This document shows, piece by piece, positions 32,948 to 43,593 of a DNA stretch of 64,000 bases. Every line of letters begins with the position of its first letter. The stretch's first letter is position 1. The DNA comes from Paenibacillus prosopidis (GTDB taxonomy: Bacteria; Bacillota; Bacilli; Paenibacillales; Paenibacillaceae): positions 1 through 64,000 of the forward strand of contig NZ_QPJD01000012.1 in assembly GCF_003337375.1 (NCBI RefSeq), in the 5' to 3' direction. The translations under genes were made by a program, and so were the position numbers. Below the pieces are notes generated by a model. It did not search any database and was not told where the DNA came from. It worked only from the letters and a program-made list of their open reading frames with translations.

Positions 32948-35140
32948 CTATTCCACTGCGCGGAAGCGATACACTTTACTTGCGTAATCGCCATGGAATT
33001 GCGGCGTCGCAAGACCTGCGTACATCAGCTCATCGCCGCCGTATACCGTTCCTTGCTCATCAAGTCTGTAGTCGCGCTTAGCATCAAGCCCCTTCAAACG
33101 GAAACGGTTAAGAGGCGGATTCGGCTCCTGAAGCACCGAAGCATATACGACAAATGCCTCGCTTTGATCTTTGGAAACGAACATCCAAGCTGTATCATTT
33201 CCTTCGAACGGGCTGAGCAAGCGATAGAAATCGCCGAATTGCACGAGGTGGCGCACATCTTTATACAAGGCCACTTGTGCTTTAACCGTTTCCTTCTCTT
33301 CGTCCGTAAACCGGGTAAGATCCAGCTCATAGCCAAAGTTACCGGACAACGCGACATTTCCGCGAGTCTCCAAGGAAGTGATGCGGCCAACCTGATGATT
33401 AGGCACTGCCGATACATGCGAACCCATTGAACTGACCGGATAGACGATGCTTGTACCGTATTGAATTTTCAGACGCGACACCGCATCGGTGTTATCACTC
33501 GTCCACGTTTGCGGCATGTAGTACAGCATACCGGCATCGAAGCGGCCGCCGCCGCCGGAGCAGCTCTCAAACAAGATTTGCGGGAAGGCAGACGTAATCT
33601 TCTCCAGCACTGCATACAGGCCAAGCATATAACGGTGAGCCGTTTCCCGTTGACGCTCAGGCGGCAATAGCGCCGACCCGATTTCCGTCATGTTCCGGTT
33701 CATGTCCCACTTCACATACGTAATCGGCGCGCTCGACAAGATATCCGAGACCGATTTCACAATGTAATCTTGAACATCAGTACGCGATAAATCTAGTATG
33801 AGCTGATGCCGCGCTTGTGTCCGTCTGCGTCCTTCCACATGTAAGCACCAGTCAGGATGCGCGCGGTACAGCTCGCTTTCAGGGGAGATCATTTCCGGCT
33901 CGAACCATAACCCAAACTGCATATCAAGGCGCTTAACCCGGCTCACAAGATCCTCTAAACCATTCGGAAGCTTGCTGCGGTCTACGAACCAGTCACCCAG
34001 CGAGGTCGTATCATTGTCGCGCTTGCCGAACCAGCCGTCATCAAGCACGAACAGCTCGATGCCGAGCTCTTGGCCGGTACGCGCGATCGACTCGATTTTG
34101 TCCGCATTAAAATTGAAATAGGTCGCTTCCCAGTTATTGACGAGAATCGGCCGCGTTTGATCACGGAACGTGCCGCGAATTAATCGAGAGCGGTATAGAT
34201 CATGGAAGCTGCGCGACATGCCGCCGAGGCCATGCCCGGAATGGACCATTACGGCCTCCGGCGTTTGAAACTGCTCGCCTGGCTCAAGTCTCCAATTAAA
34301 GTCGAACGGATTGAGCCCCATGAACAACCGGGCGGAATGAAATTGATCCACTTCTACGCCAGCTGTGAAGTTGCCGCTGTATACAAGGTTCACCCCGTAT
34401 ACATCGCCATGATCCTCGTTTGCGCCTTCCGAGAGTAGCGCAACGAACGGATTTTGCATATGGCTGCTGGAGCCTCTGCGGCTCTCAACAGATTGCAGAC
34501 CCGGCTCAAGCTTGCGCGTATGCACATAACGCTCGCGCGTCCAAGCGCCCGAAAGCTGCAGCATTTCAAAACGGTCATGAGCAAAGTCGAGACTCAAGCT
34601 GAATGCCCGAAGCAGCTGCAGCGTATCCGTTCCATTGTTAACCAATCTTGCCGAACGGGTAATGGCATTAAACGCTTCAAATACGGTATAGGAAAGAATA
34701 ACGGTCAATCCGGTAAGCTCATCCTTCAACGTCAGCTCCAGCGTAGCGGCTTCATCATCGCTCTCGGTATAAGTAGCCGGCAATCCGGCAAGTGCCGGCT
34801 TTCCGCTGCGAATGCTGTGCGATTCATAGCGCAGATCCGTCACCGTAGTGCCGTTAGGCAGCATAACCTGGTAAGCAGGCATACGGAAATCGGAATTGCC
34901 ATACCCTGGGTATTCATGCGGGAGCGTATCCAGCGACAAGGCCAATTGATCAAGCTCCGTACTCGGACTAAAGGAGGCGCGCTCCTTTAACTCAAGGAGC
35001 CGCCCCAGCTGCATGCCACGAAGCTTTTTGCCCCAATATAAATGCGCGGGATAACCTGTTTTCGTTACATGGATAACATAACTCGTATCTTGTGCTTGCA
35101 AGTGAAATAGCGAACGTTGCTGATCATATTGAATAGACAA
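32948..35140 (-). CDS. Alpha-galactosidase, GH36
   Basis: 730 residues, full-length GH36. Nucleophile Asp in YVKWDMNR (about 479), acid/base Asp in TWTSDNTD (about 549), and the ESCSGGGGRFD block between them. N-terminal beta-sandwich about 1-330, then the TIM barrel. These catalytic positions line up with the well-studied GH36 enzymes of Geobacillus. Cytosolic (no signal peptide). Start TTG 35138-35140 with GGAGGG 7 bases upstream. It lies 33 bases downstream of a LacI-family regulator gene and acts on raffinose-family or melibiose-type sugars. Confidence 0.95.
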   Translation of the reverse strand: MSIQYDQQRSLFHLQAQDTSYVIHVTKTGYPAHLYWGKKLRGMQLGRLLELKERASFSPSTELDQLALSLDTLPHEYPGYGNSDFRMPAYQVMLPNGTTVTDLRYESHSIRSGKPALAGLPATYTESDDEAATLELTLKDELTGLTVILSYTVFEAFNAITRSARLVNNGTDTLQLLRAFSLSLDFAHDRFEMLQLSGAWTRERYVHTRKLEPGLQSVESRRGSSSHMQNPFVALLSEGANEDHGDVYGVNLVYSGNFTAGVEVDQFHSARLFMGLNPFDFNWRLEPGEQFQTPEAVMVHSGHGLGGMSRSFHDLYRSRLIRGTFRDQTRPILVNNWEATYFNFNADKIESIARTGQELGIELFVLDDGWFGKRDNDTTSLGDWFVDRSKLPNGLEDLVSRVKRLDMQFGLWFEPEMISPESELYRAHPDWCLHVEGRRRTQARHQLILDLSRTDVQDYIVKSVSDILSSAPITYVKWDMNRNMTEIGSALLPPERQRETAHRYMLGLYAVLEKITSAFPQILFESCSGGGGRFDAGMLYYMPQTWTSDNTDAVSRLKIQYGTSIVYPVSSMGSHVSAVPNHQVGRITSLETRGNVALSGNFGYELDLTRFTDEEKETVKAQVALYKDVRHLVQFGDFYRLLSPFEGNDTAWMFVSKDQSEAFVVYASVLQEPNPPLNRFRLKGLDAKRDYRLDEQGTVYGGDELMYAGLATPQFHGDYASKVYRFRAVE

Positions 35141-35173
35141 AATAAATCCCTCCGATTTTGGTTATAGAGCCTC

Positions 35174-36229
<1,056 letters not shown>

Positions 36230-36368
36230 TTAATAAATTTACTTAACAACAACTACATTTTAGCAGACATGCTGAATGTCCACAAGCACCTATGCAACCT
36301 TTTCGGATAAATCGCGTCTTACTTCACAACAGCACATTAAAATCTAAACAATCCAGGGGGATCGAATC

Positions 36369-37067
36369 ATGAATAAAATAATGATGGTTTTAACATTGAT
36401 TTTGCTTCTGTCGGGCTGCAGTGCAGCCAATAATAATGTCGGCAACACGCCAGATAACAGCAACCCGAGCACGAATGTTGGCCAAGGTAATCAACCGGAT
36501 CCTTCTGAGCCGGCTCCTGAGGAAACCGATACAAGCAACAAGGTTGAAGAAGAGGAAGAGCCTGCTGCGGCAACTACTGAGCAAGAGGCGGCGGAAGCTG
36601 TTATTCTTGCTTTGAAGGAAGCCGATATGACGGCACTGGCAGCTTATATTCATCCTGACAAAGGACTGTTATTCTCTCCTTATGCGCATATCGATACAGC
36701 GAGCGCCAAAGTTTTTCCGGCAGCCGGCTTGCCGGCATTAACGGATCCAACCGTCTACACATGGGGTTCTTATGACGGAACCGGCGATCCCATTGAGCTA
36801 ACTTTTCAGCAGTACTTTGACAAATTCGTATATGACAAAGATTTTATTGAACCGGAGACAATCGGTGTTGACGAAATAAAAGGCGAGGGGAACACGCTTG
36901 TTAATATTAAAGATGTGTTTCCAAACAGCTATGTAATGGATTATTATTTCAGCGGCTTTGACGCGCAGTATAACGGAATGGATTGGGAGAGCCTCATTCT
37001 AGTACTCGAGGAGCTGGACGGAGCTTGGTACGTGAGCGCCATCGTCCACTCCCAGTGGACGATATAA
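36369..37067 (+). CDS. Lipoprotein of unknown function
   Basis: 232 residues. Lipobox LILLLSGCSA with Cys at about 17, then a disordered Asn/Pro/Glu-rich linker (to about 70) and a globular domain with EAVILALKEADMTALAAYIHPDKGLLFSPYA, core AAYIHPDKGLLFSPYA. This type of helix plus FSPYAHI segment occurs in Firmicute surface lipoproteins of unknown role. GGGGG lies 8 bases before ATG. A stem-loop (GCCGC/GCGGC) follows at about 37072-37092. Confidence 0.75.
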   Translation: MNKIMMVLTLILLLSGCSAANNNVGNTPDNSNPSTNVGQGNQPDPSEPAPEETDTSNKVEEEEEPAAATTEQEAAEAVILALKEADMTALAAYIHPDKGLLFSPYAHIDTASAKVFPAAGLPALTDPTVYTWGSYDGTGDPIELTFQQYFDKFVYDKDFIEPETIGVDEIKGEGNTLVNIKDVFPNSYVMDYYFSGFDAQYNGMDWESLILVLEELDGAWYVSAIVHSQWTI

Positions 37068-37135
37068 TAGAGCCGCGCGCTTTAGCGGCTTGAACAGCGG
37101 CATGCTGCCTCCCTGGAATCGGGTGGCAGCATCGC

Positions 37136-38011
37136 TCAAAAATCTTTTCGTCTAATAACCAATAAACCTGTTACAAGCATAGCTGCCGTATAGATCGCAC
37201 TATATAATAAAAATGCATTCGACGGCGCACCGTTAATCGAGAAATAGCTAAGCGATCTGTTGATGTCGAACAAACCAGCCAGCTCTGAAATGGAGAAAAG
37301 TTCACTCAGCATCCTTTGCTGCAGAGCGTCTGCCGGCATAGCTGTCTTTATTAATCCAGTGATCGTCTCCAGCGTCTTCTCTCCATCCGATTGCAGCATT
37401 CTCCCGTTCATGAGACGCCCAATCGTGCTGCCAAGCCAGCCCATTCCGAACAGCATGGTCATGCCGATTCCGTTGCCTAGCGGACTCAGCCAGCAAGATC
37501 CCAGCATCGTCATCGATATGAGCAGCGGAACGACGGAGGCAAACAGCGCAAATGATTTGAGCAGCACGCTTCCATCAATCATAACCCCTGTTTTCATCCA
37601 ACAAATGATAATAATAGATATAAACAGTATGAGAGCATACAGAACGCCATAGCTTACAAAACCGAGCCATCTGCCTAAATACCATTTCCACCTTGGAAGA
37701 GGCCTTGCCAGCACCGATTGCAATACGCCATGCTCGGCTTCACCTGTCACAGCGGCAACCGAACTGAATATCGCCAGAAAAGCGACCGCGAACGCGCCGA
37801 AGAAAAAACCAAGCGTCAGCACCATTGCAGCATTAGCGAAGTTTCCAAATAAATCAAAAGTGGATCTGAAATCAACAGGCTCTTGAGTGCCGGCTATAGC
37901 ACCAGATACGAACCAAAAAGCAATCCAGAACAGGACGGTCATAATGATCGTCATAAGCGTTACGCGCTTGCGAATAAGCTCCTTCCACGTTAAGCCCCAA
38001 ACCGCGGTCAT
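37136..38011 (-). CDS. ABC-2 type permease
   Basis: 291 residues with six hydrophobic stretches and no signal peptide; GEAEHGVLQSVLARPLPRWKWYLGRW is the typical coupling segment of ABC-2 permeases (core GEAEHGVLQSVLARP). Its start overlaps the ATPase stop by 4 bases. With the ATPase it makes an exporter of unknown cargo, probably a peptide, lipid or antibiotic. Confidence 0.85.
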   Translation of the reverse strand: MTAVWGLTWKELIRKRVTLMTIIMTVLFWIAFWFVSGAIAGTQEPVDFRSTFDLFGNFANAAMVLTLGFFFGAFAVAFLAIFSSVAAVTGEAEHGVLQSVLARPLPRWKWYLGRWLGFVSYGVLYALILFISIIIICWMKTGVMIDGSVLLKSFALFASVVPLLISMTMLGSCWLSPLGNGIGMTMLFGMGWLGSTIGRLMNGRMLQSDGEKTLETITGLIKTAMPADALQQRMLSELFSISELAGLFDINRSLSYFSINGAPSNAFLLYSAIYTAAMLVTGLLVIRRKDF

Positions 38012-38964
38012 CTGCGTTCCCCCCTATGCTCAAGGCCTGACACGGCTTGCAAAAACCATTCATCCAATCGCGATTTCGTTTTTCCTACTTCATAAATCGT
38101 CAAGCCCAGCTCAATAAGCAAGTAATTAACTAAGCTAATCTGCTCGTCATCCTCAAGCTCTACCTCAAGCCAGACTGATTCGTCAACCGCTGCTGTCCCG
38201 CTTTGAATAACTGCATTCACACCAAGCAATTGCTTTATCTTCTCAAGCGCAAACGGAGTATATCCATTGACGCGAATACGCCAGTTCGACTGCATACGCA
38301 GCACCTCAGACACCCTGCCTTCTGCCAGCACTTTCCCGTTATTCAATAAAGCAACCTTGTCGCACAGCAGCTCAACATCCTCAAGCAGATGCGAATTGAG
38401 AAAAATCGTCTTCCCTTGACTTCTAAGCCTTGCAAGGAGCTCACGTACCTCATGTCTGCCGACCGGGTCAAGAGCTGAAGCCGGCTCGTCCAGGAAAACG
38501 ATGTCAGGATTGCCAAGCAAGGCGCATGCAAGACCAAGCCGCTGCTGCATTCCCTTGGAATATCCTTTAAGCCGGTCCCGTCCGCGGCTGCCGATTCCGA
38601 CTTCATCGAGCAGCTGATGAATGCGCCTTTTGGCCATCACGCGATCAAGCTCACACAGCTTAGCGTGGAAAGCTAACACCTCATCACCGGTCAGCCAGTC
38701 AGGATAACGAAACAACTCAGGTAAATAGCCCATTCTTCGCCTTGCTTCGATGGTTCCCGAAGCATATCCGAAAATTTGGGCTTTACCTGAGGTTGGCTGA
38801 ATGAGTCCCGTCAGCATTTTGACAATCGTGCTTTTGCCCGCTCCGTTGGGACCGAGGAAGCCAAAGGCTTCCCCATCCTCAATCGTAAGCGTAACGTCGC
38901 GACAGCCGCGTCCGTCCCCGTAATCTTTAGTCAGCCGGTTCGTCTCGATAGCAGGAATCGTCAT
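38008..38964 (-). CDS. ABC transporter ATP-binding protein (exporter)
   Basis: 318 residues. Walker A GPNGAGKSTIVKM, Q loop GYLPELFRYPDWL, signature GYSKGMQQRLGLACALL (core SKGMQQRLG), Walker B IVFLDEPASALDP and switch HLLEDVE. DrrA/YxlF-type ATPase of antibiotic or lipid exporters. Overlaps both neighbours by 4 bases. Confidence 0.92.
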   Translation of the reverse strand: MTIPAIETNRLTKDYGDGRGCRDVTLTIEDGEAFGFLGPNGAGKSTIVKMLTGLIQPTSGKAQIFGYASGTIEARRRMGYLPELFRYPDWLTGDEVLAFHAKLCELDRVMAKRRIHQLLDEVGIGSRGRDRLKGYSKGMQQRLGLACALLGNPDIVFLDEPASALDPVGRHEVRELLARLRSQGKTIFLNSHLLEDVELLCDKVALLNNGKVLAEGRVSEVLRMQSNWRIRVNGYTPFALEKIKQLLGVNAVIQSGTAAVDESVWLEVELEDDEQISLVNYLLIELGLTIYEVGKTKSRLDEWFLQAVSGLEHRGERR

Positions 38965-40094
38965 GAGTGAATCATCTCTGCAATAAGCGATTGTACCTTT
39001 TGCGCATCATAGCCATGGAAGCTCGCTGACACAACATACCCATTCTGCAGCCACATTGCAGTTGAGTACTTACTTTGTTCATCCTGCTCGACGTACACCA
39101 TGGTACCTTCAATGACGACCTTCTCCGGTTCGCCATTAGTTATAAGAGGCAATGGGATTTCGCCCTCCTCCAGACTGGACGCTTGCAAGAGTGATTTGCG
39201 TAAATGGTCAGGCAGCGCAGGGAAACGAACGACTGCCTCGAATGCATCCTTTACGTCAACAGAAGGATCCACTTGAATCGTAGGGGCCTCTACATAAGTG
39301 ACCCATAGGCTTTGTTTGGGGCTGCTTCCTTCGCTCGGATGATAATTAACCTGTACGCCATTACCCGTACTAAATGTTATGGCTTTCCCGTCTACTGAAG
39401 CTGGAAGCAGCTTCTCCGCGCCAAGCTTACGCATCGCACCATTTACTTCATCTACATTTAAGCGGAAGGTAAACGACTGTGCGCTCATCGATGAAATATC
39501 GACTGTAGTGCTTTCCGCAACATGTATGGACGGAATGTCAAAGCCTATTCGCTGTTTAGCCTGCTCGGGGGAGAGCTGCTCCCAGTTGCCTTCTGACGTT
39601 TGCTCGAAATCGCCGAAACGGTTAGACATCTCTAAAGTCTCGCCTTCATGCAAGAAACTCTGCATGAGCGATTCCAAATCATTTTCTTGAACGACCATCA
39701 CGTTATCCATCCGGAACGTGTTCAGCCAGGAGGCAAGCACCTGATTGGTAGAAGGCGTCGCGATAACGACTGCGATAAGCACTGCGGCGCATGCCGCTGC
39801 GGTTTTGCCGGCATTTCTTCTTATCCATCGCCGAGCCGCTCCGTGCTTTGGCGACGTGTACTCTGCCTCAACCGCAGTGCGGAGTCCTTGGATAGGAACG
39901 ATATTATCATGCTGGCGCAATTGTTCAGCTTCTGCTGCCGGCGCAGCAGCCGCAGCTTCCTTGCTTTCCCCATTTTCCTCCCATTGCTTCCAGATCGGTG
40001 AAGCTTCCACTGCCTGCAGCTGCTTCTCCAAGCGCGCCCATGCAGCTGACATTTGCTCTTGTTCTTTCTGATTTAAAGAATCATTGGTTGTCAT
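38961..40094 (-). CDS. Membrane anti-sigma factor with DUF4367-type extracellular domain
   Basis: 377 residues: a cytosolic N-terminus of about 90 residues with Glu/Ala-rich helices, one membrane helix (TAAACAAVLIAVVIATPS, about 96-113) and an extracytoplasmic domain ending in GYVVSASFHGYDAQKVQSLIAEM. No zinc-binding HxxxCxxC motif, so not a classical ZAS anti-sigma. Position just after an ECF sigma factor and before an ABC exporter indicates an anti-sigma role. It follows the sigma gene by 20 bases. Confidence 0.7.
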   Translation of the reverse strand: MTTNDSLNQKEQEQMSAAWARLEKQLQAVEASPIWKQWEENGESKEAAAAAPAAEAEQLRQHDNIVPIQGLRTAVEAEYTSPKHGAARRWIRRNAGKTAAACAAVLIAVVIATPSTNQVLASWLNTFRMDNVMVVQENDLESLMQSFLHEGETLEMSNRFGDFEQTSEGNWEQLSPEQAKQRIGFDIPSIHVAESTTVDISSMSAQSFTFRLNVDEVNGAMRKLGAEKLLPASVDGKAITFSTGNGVQVNYHPSEGSSPKQSLWVTYVEAPTIQVDPSVDVKDAFEAVVRFPALPDHLRKSLLQASSLEEGEIPLPLITNGEPEKVVIEGTMVYVEQDEQSKYSTAMWLQNGYVVSASFHGYDAQKVQSLIAEMIHS

Positions 40095-40114
40095 TTCGTG
40101 TTCCTCCTTTTCTT

Positions 40115-40642
40115 CTATTCATGAGACATCGCACCCTCTGCTTGCAAGGCATGCCGCTTTAGCCGCTCGCCGGCTCTGCGCAGCATCGTACCGACCTGTG
40201 GCTGCCGCACCTGAAGCTGCTCCGCAATTTCCGCATAACTGTAACCCTCATATCGCAGCAGCAGCATTTGTTTATCTCTCTCCGGCAAGGATTCCAGCCA
40301 TCCTTGTACGCGTTCACGCTCATCTAGAGCGATTACCGTCTGCTCGTTCGACTGCACCGCGTGCGGCTGTGCCATTATGTTCTGTTCCTGCTTTTGCGTA
40401 ATTGCTCGCTCACGCGCTTTCTTATCCATATAATCATAGGCCAGCCTAGTTAATACCCGATGAAGCCAACCTCCAATTGCTTCAGGCTGATCCGGCGGAT
40501 TGCGGTAAAGCCTTAGAAATGTTTCTTGGGCGAGATCTTCAGCAGCTGCCTCATCCCGAATGAGCGCAAATAACTTGCGTCGAACCGAAGGGTAGTGCTG
40601 GTTAAACTGTTGACGAAACAAATCCGGCGCCGAATGTTCCAT
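40115..40642 (-). CDS. ECF RNA polymerase sigma factor
   Basis: 175 residues. Region 2 around AAAEDLAQETFLRLYRNP and region 4 around LPERDKQMLLLRYEGYSYAEIAEQLQV (core LPERDKQMLLLRYEG). GGAGG 8 bases before ATG. Operon: sigma, anti-sigma, ABC ATPase, permease, so the module likely answers an envelope or antibiotic signal. A possible autoregulatory promoter (GTTACA-N16-CGTC) lies at 40675-40700 on the minus strand, but I rate it weak. Confidence 0.88.
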   Translation of the reverse strand: MEHSAPDLFRQQFNQHYPSVRRKLFALIRDEAAAEDLAQETFLRLYRNPPDQPEAIGGWLHRVLTRLAYDYMDKKARERAITQKQEQNIMAQPHAVQSNEQTVIALDERERVQGWLESLPERDKQMLLLRYEGYSYAEIAEQLQVRQPQVGTMLRRAGERLKRHALQAEGAMSHE

Positions 40643-40761
40643 TCCGTTGTCCTCCTTGCGTTATTTGCTCAAGCTATAAGAAAGACGATGCTTCCTATTA
40701 TTTTGTAACACCTTCTGCAAAAAAAGTTTAATACATCCTTAATCCTTTTCACATCGGAATA

Positions 40762-40795
40762 TAAAAAAACCGTCTCCGCTGTAAACGGAAGACGG
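40762..40795 (-). terminator. Terminator after the GGDEF-EAL gene
   Basis: Minus strand stem CCGTCTTCCG (40786-40795) with CGGAGACGG (40770-40778), then TTTTTTTAT. Confidence 0.9.
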
Positions 40796-40803
40796 GTATA
40801 TCC

Positions 40804-43296
40804 TCAAGCTTGTTCTAAATGTTGTTCCATATACAGCTGGGCAAACTTTGCTGCAGTTACCGGAGGGCTATAAATGTATCCCTGGACGCCGTCGCAATTA
40901 TGTTCGCGAATGATGCGCATTTCATCCTCTGTCTCGACGCCTTCGGTTACAACCTTTAAATTCAAATTATGTGCGATGACTACGACGGATTTGAATATCA
41001 TCTGCTTTTTAAAATCGTTCACGATATTATTAATAAACGACTTATCAAGCTTAAGCGTATGCAGCGGAATATTTTGCAAATAGCTCAGCGATGAATAGCC
41101 GGTTCCAAAATCGTCCAAAGACAGCTTAATTCCGAGCTGCTGCAGCTCATGCAATATTTTGAGCGTATGCTCGGGATTGTCCATAAAGATCGATTCCGTC
41201 AGTTCAAGCTCGATCCGCTCCGGCCGAATGCCGGCACCTGTGATAATTCGTTCAATCGTATAGACAATTTGCTTCTGCTGGAATTGCATCATTGACATAT
41301 TGACGCTTACGGAAAGCGGCGGCAGTCCCATCCGGTCCCATTCGCGAATCTGCTGGCAAGCGGTATGAAGCACCCACTCGCCGAGCGGAATAATAAATCC
41401 GGTCTTCTCGGCCAGCGGTATAAAGTCAAGCGGAGACACCATGCCAAACTCCGGATGTTTCCAACGGATAAGCGCCTCCGCTCCATAAATGGAACCGGTG
41501 GCTACCTCAATCTTCGGCTGATAATAGAGCATGAATTGTCCTTGCTCAAGCGCTTTGAACAAGCTGTTCTCGAGCATAAGCTCCTTCTGCGGCACATCGT
41601 TCATCGAAGGTATGTATATTTTGCAAGTGTTCCGCTCTTTCTTAGCCACATACATCGCAATATCGGATTCCTTCACAAGCTGATCTCCAATACATGGCGT
41701 AAGCTGGTGATGCAGGCTCATTCCAATGCTTGCCGTAATATAGAACAACCGATCCGTCAGCCTAATCGGCTCTGCGATGACCGACAAAATATCATCGGCA
41801 ACGAGAAGCGCTTGATTCAAATGGCTTACGTTATCAAGCAGTGCGACAAATTCGTCGCCCCCGAACCGGAAAACGATGCCCTTGTCGGCAACCGTTTGTA
41901 CGATGCGTTCGGCTACCTGCTTCAACAGCTGATCGCCCATCACATGATCGAGCGTATCGTTTATAATTTTGAACCGGTCAAGGTCAATAAACAGCAATGC
42001 GATATGACCATCGTTGGAAACACCCGCAGCCGCTTTACTTTCTATATGGCGGCGATAAGCATACCGGTTGGGCAGACCTGTCATTAAGTCGTGCGTCGAC
42101 TGGTATTCGATAAGCTGCTCGGCTTCCTTGCGGTGCTCAATCATATTGTTAAAGTGATTCGCCATAAATTCAAACTCGTCGTTCGTTTGAATATTCAGCT
42201 TCTGTCCTTCATCTCCTATCGCAACAGCGGAGGTCGCTTGGACAACCTTATGAATGTTTACCAAAATAATTTTCCGAACGAGCAGTCCCATCATGATCGT
42301 CATGAAAAGAAGGGCTGCTGTTGTTATAACTATCGAATCCTTTAAGCTATTGTAGAAATCGGACAGCATATTTTTCTTCGGGATGACCGTCTCAATGTAC
42401 CAAGAGGCATTCTTAAACTTAATAGGGTAGAACATACGCAGAACTGTCCCGTTACCGCCGGCATCCGGTGTATATCGAAAATGCGGTGTCGTACCCTTCA
42501 TCGCTTCCAGCTGGCTGTTGTCTGACCATGCCTTATACGGCTGCATCACCAGCTCCGGATTGCGGCCGTTGGCCAAATAGTTGTTTTTGCCCGTAATAAT
42601 ATTAACGTAACCGCCTAGCGGGCGGGCGTCCTCTATATGCCGCTGCACCAAATCGAGGGATATGTCGGCTCCTACTATTCCCAAAAAATGGCCCTGTTCA
42701 TCCAAAATAGGCAGCACGAGCGATGTCATCAGAAACGGACTACCGTCAATTTCATACGAATACGGCTCTATCAACGAAAATGCTTTTGTACGCTTCGGAA
42801 TTTGATAATAGCTTCCCTTTGTCTCATCCTCATAATGCTTTACCGCATGAACCTGAGTGTAGCCATCTTTACGAATCACATATGGGATGAAGCGGCCCGT
42901 ATCGTCATCAGAACTATTCTTGTTCCGATAGAGTGCATCCTGACCGTCGAAGGCATTAGGCTCCCACACTGTATAGACACCTAATAATTGAGGATGCTCG
43001 TTCAGAATCTGCTTCATTAACCGGACGATGTATTCACGATCCTGCATTTGGTCACTGCGCATTTGCAGCATGGCCGCTTTAAGCGTATCGATCATTGCAA
43101 TCGTTTGATCCAATGTCTTAGAGAACGGAGATATGTATGCCATAGACTGCGTTTGCGCGAGCAGCTCGCTTTCACGCAGATTCGTATTGTAAAGCTTAAC
43201 CAGATGAGCTGTTACTAAAATGCCAAATGAAAGAATAATAAGCAGGCCCAGTGAAAGTATTAATTTTTGAGCAATGCTTAGCCTAATCTTTCTCAC
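40804..43296 (-). CDS. Membrane cyclic-di-GMP protein: dCache-HAMP-GGDEF-EAL
   Basis: 830 residues. Helix at about 13-33, a dCache-like extracellular sensor (about 35-310, LLGVYTVWEPNAFDGQDALYRNK with core YTVWEPNAF), a second helix at about 320-345, a HAMP, then GGDEF (FRFGGDEFVALLD) and EAL. The cyclase core is intact but no RxxD inhibitory site precedes it. EAL residues are complete (AEALIRWKH, ELTESIFMD, LDDFGTGYSSL, KLDKSFI, EGVETEDE), so the phosphodiesterase half is probably active. It could make or degrade c-di-GMP depending on signal. Confidence 0.9.
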   Translation of the reverse strand: MRKIRLSIAQKLILSLGLLIILSFGILVTAHLVKLYNTNLRESELLAQTQSMAYISPFSKTLDQTIAMIDTLKAAMLQMRSDQMQDREYIVRLMKQILNEHPQLLGVYTVWEPNAFDGQDALYRNKNSSDDDTGRFIPYVIRKDGYTQVHAVKHYEDETKGSYYQIPKRTKAFSLIEPYSYEIDGSPFLMTSLVLPILDEQGHFLGIVGADISLDLVQRHIEDARPLGGYVNIITGKNNYLANGRNPELVMQPYKAWSDNSQLEAMKGTTPHFRYTPDAGGNGTVLRMFYPIKFKNASWYIETVIPKKNMLSDFYNSLKDSIVITTAALLFMTIMMGLLVRKIILVNIHKVVQATSAVAIGDEGQKLNIQTNDEFEFMANHFNNMIEHRKEAEQLIEYQSTHDLMTGLPNRYAYRRHIESKAAAGVSNDGHIALLFIDLDRFKIINDTLDHVMGDQLLKQVAERIVQTVADKGIVFRFGGDEFVALLDNVSHLNQALLVADDILSVIAEPIRLTDRLFYITASIGMSLHHQLTPCIGDQLVKESDIAMYVAKKERNTCKIYIPSMNDVPQKELMLENSLFKALEQGQFMLYYQPKIEVATGSIYGAEALIRWKHPEFGMVSPLDFIPLAEKTGFIIPLGEWVLHTACQQIREWDRMGLPPLSVSVNMSMMQFQQKQIVYTIERIITGAGIRPERIELELTESIFMDNPEHTLKILHELQQLGIKLSLDDFGTGYSSLSYLQNIPLHTLKLDKSFINNIVNDFKKQMIFKSVVVIAHNLNLKVVTEGVETEDEMRIIREHNCDGVQGYIYSPPVTAAKFAQLYMEQHLEQA

Positions 43297-43535
43297 TTCT
43301 CTATCAGCCCCTTGTTGTTAGACAAAGCAAAAAAAACGACATGATCCATCAATTTATGATATGGTTCTAGTATACTTGACGCTTCGCACGGAGCACAATG
43401 ATAAACATAGTCATTTAATACTATATAATTCGACAAAATCCTACTTTTGGCCTGGTCGATCGATTTCTACTAAAGGATCAATGTCCCTACTCACCAGCAA
43501 TCGAGGTATTAAAAGTGCTAACGTTCCATGGCTGC

Positions 43536-43577
43536 AAAAAAAGGCCGTCCCCGGTCAATGACCTTTCGGGACGGCCC
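43536..43577 (-). terminator. Terminator after the secreted repeat protein
   Basis: Minus strand stem GGGCCGTCCCG with CGGGGACGGCC, then TTTTTTTGC. Located 17 bases beyond the stop at 43594. Confidence 0.9.
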
Positions 43578-43593
43578 CTCTTCGTTTGTTAAC

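Noticed and set aside
41365-42087. 240-codon plus-strand frame opposite the GGDEF-EAL gene
   Set aside because: Antisense of a clear coding region; no ribosome site.
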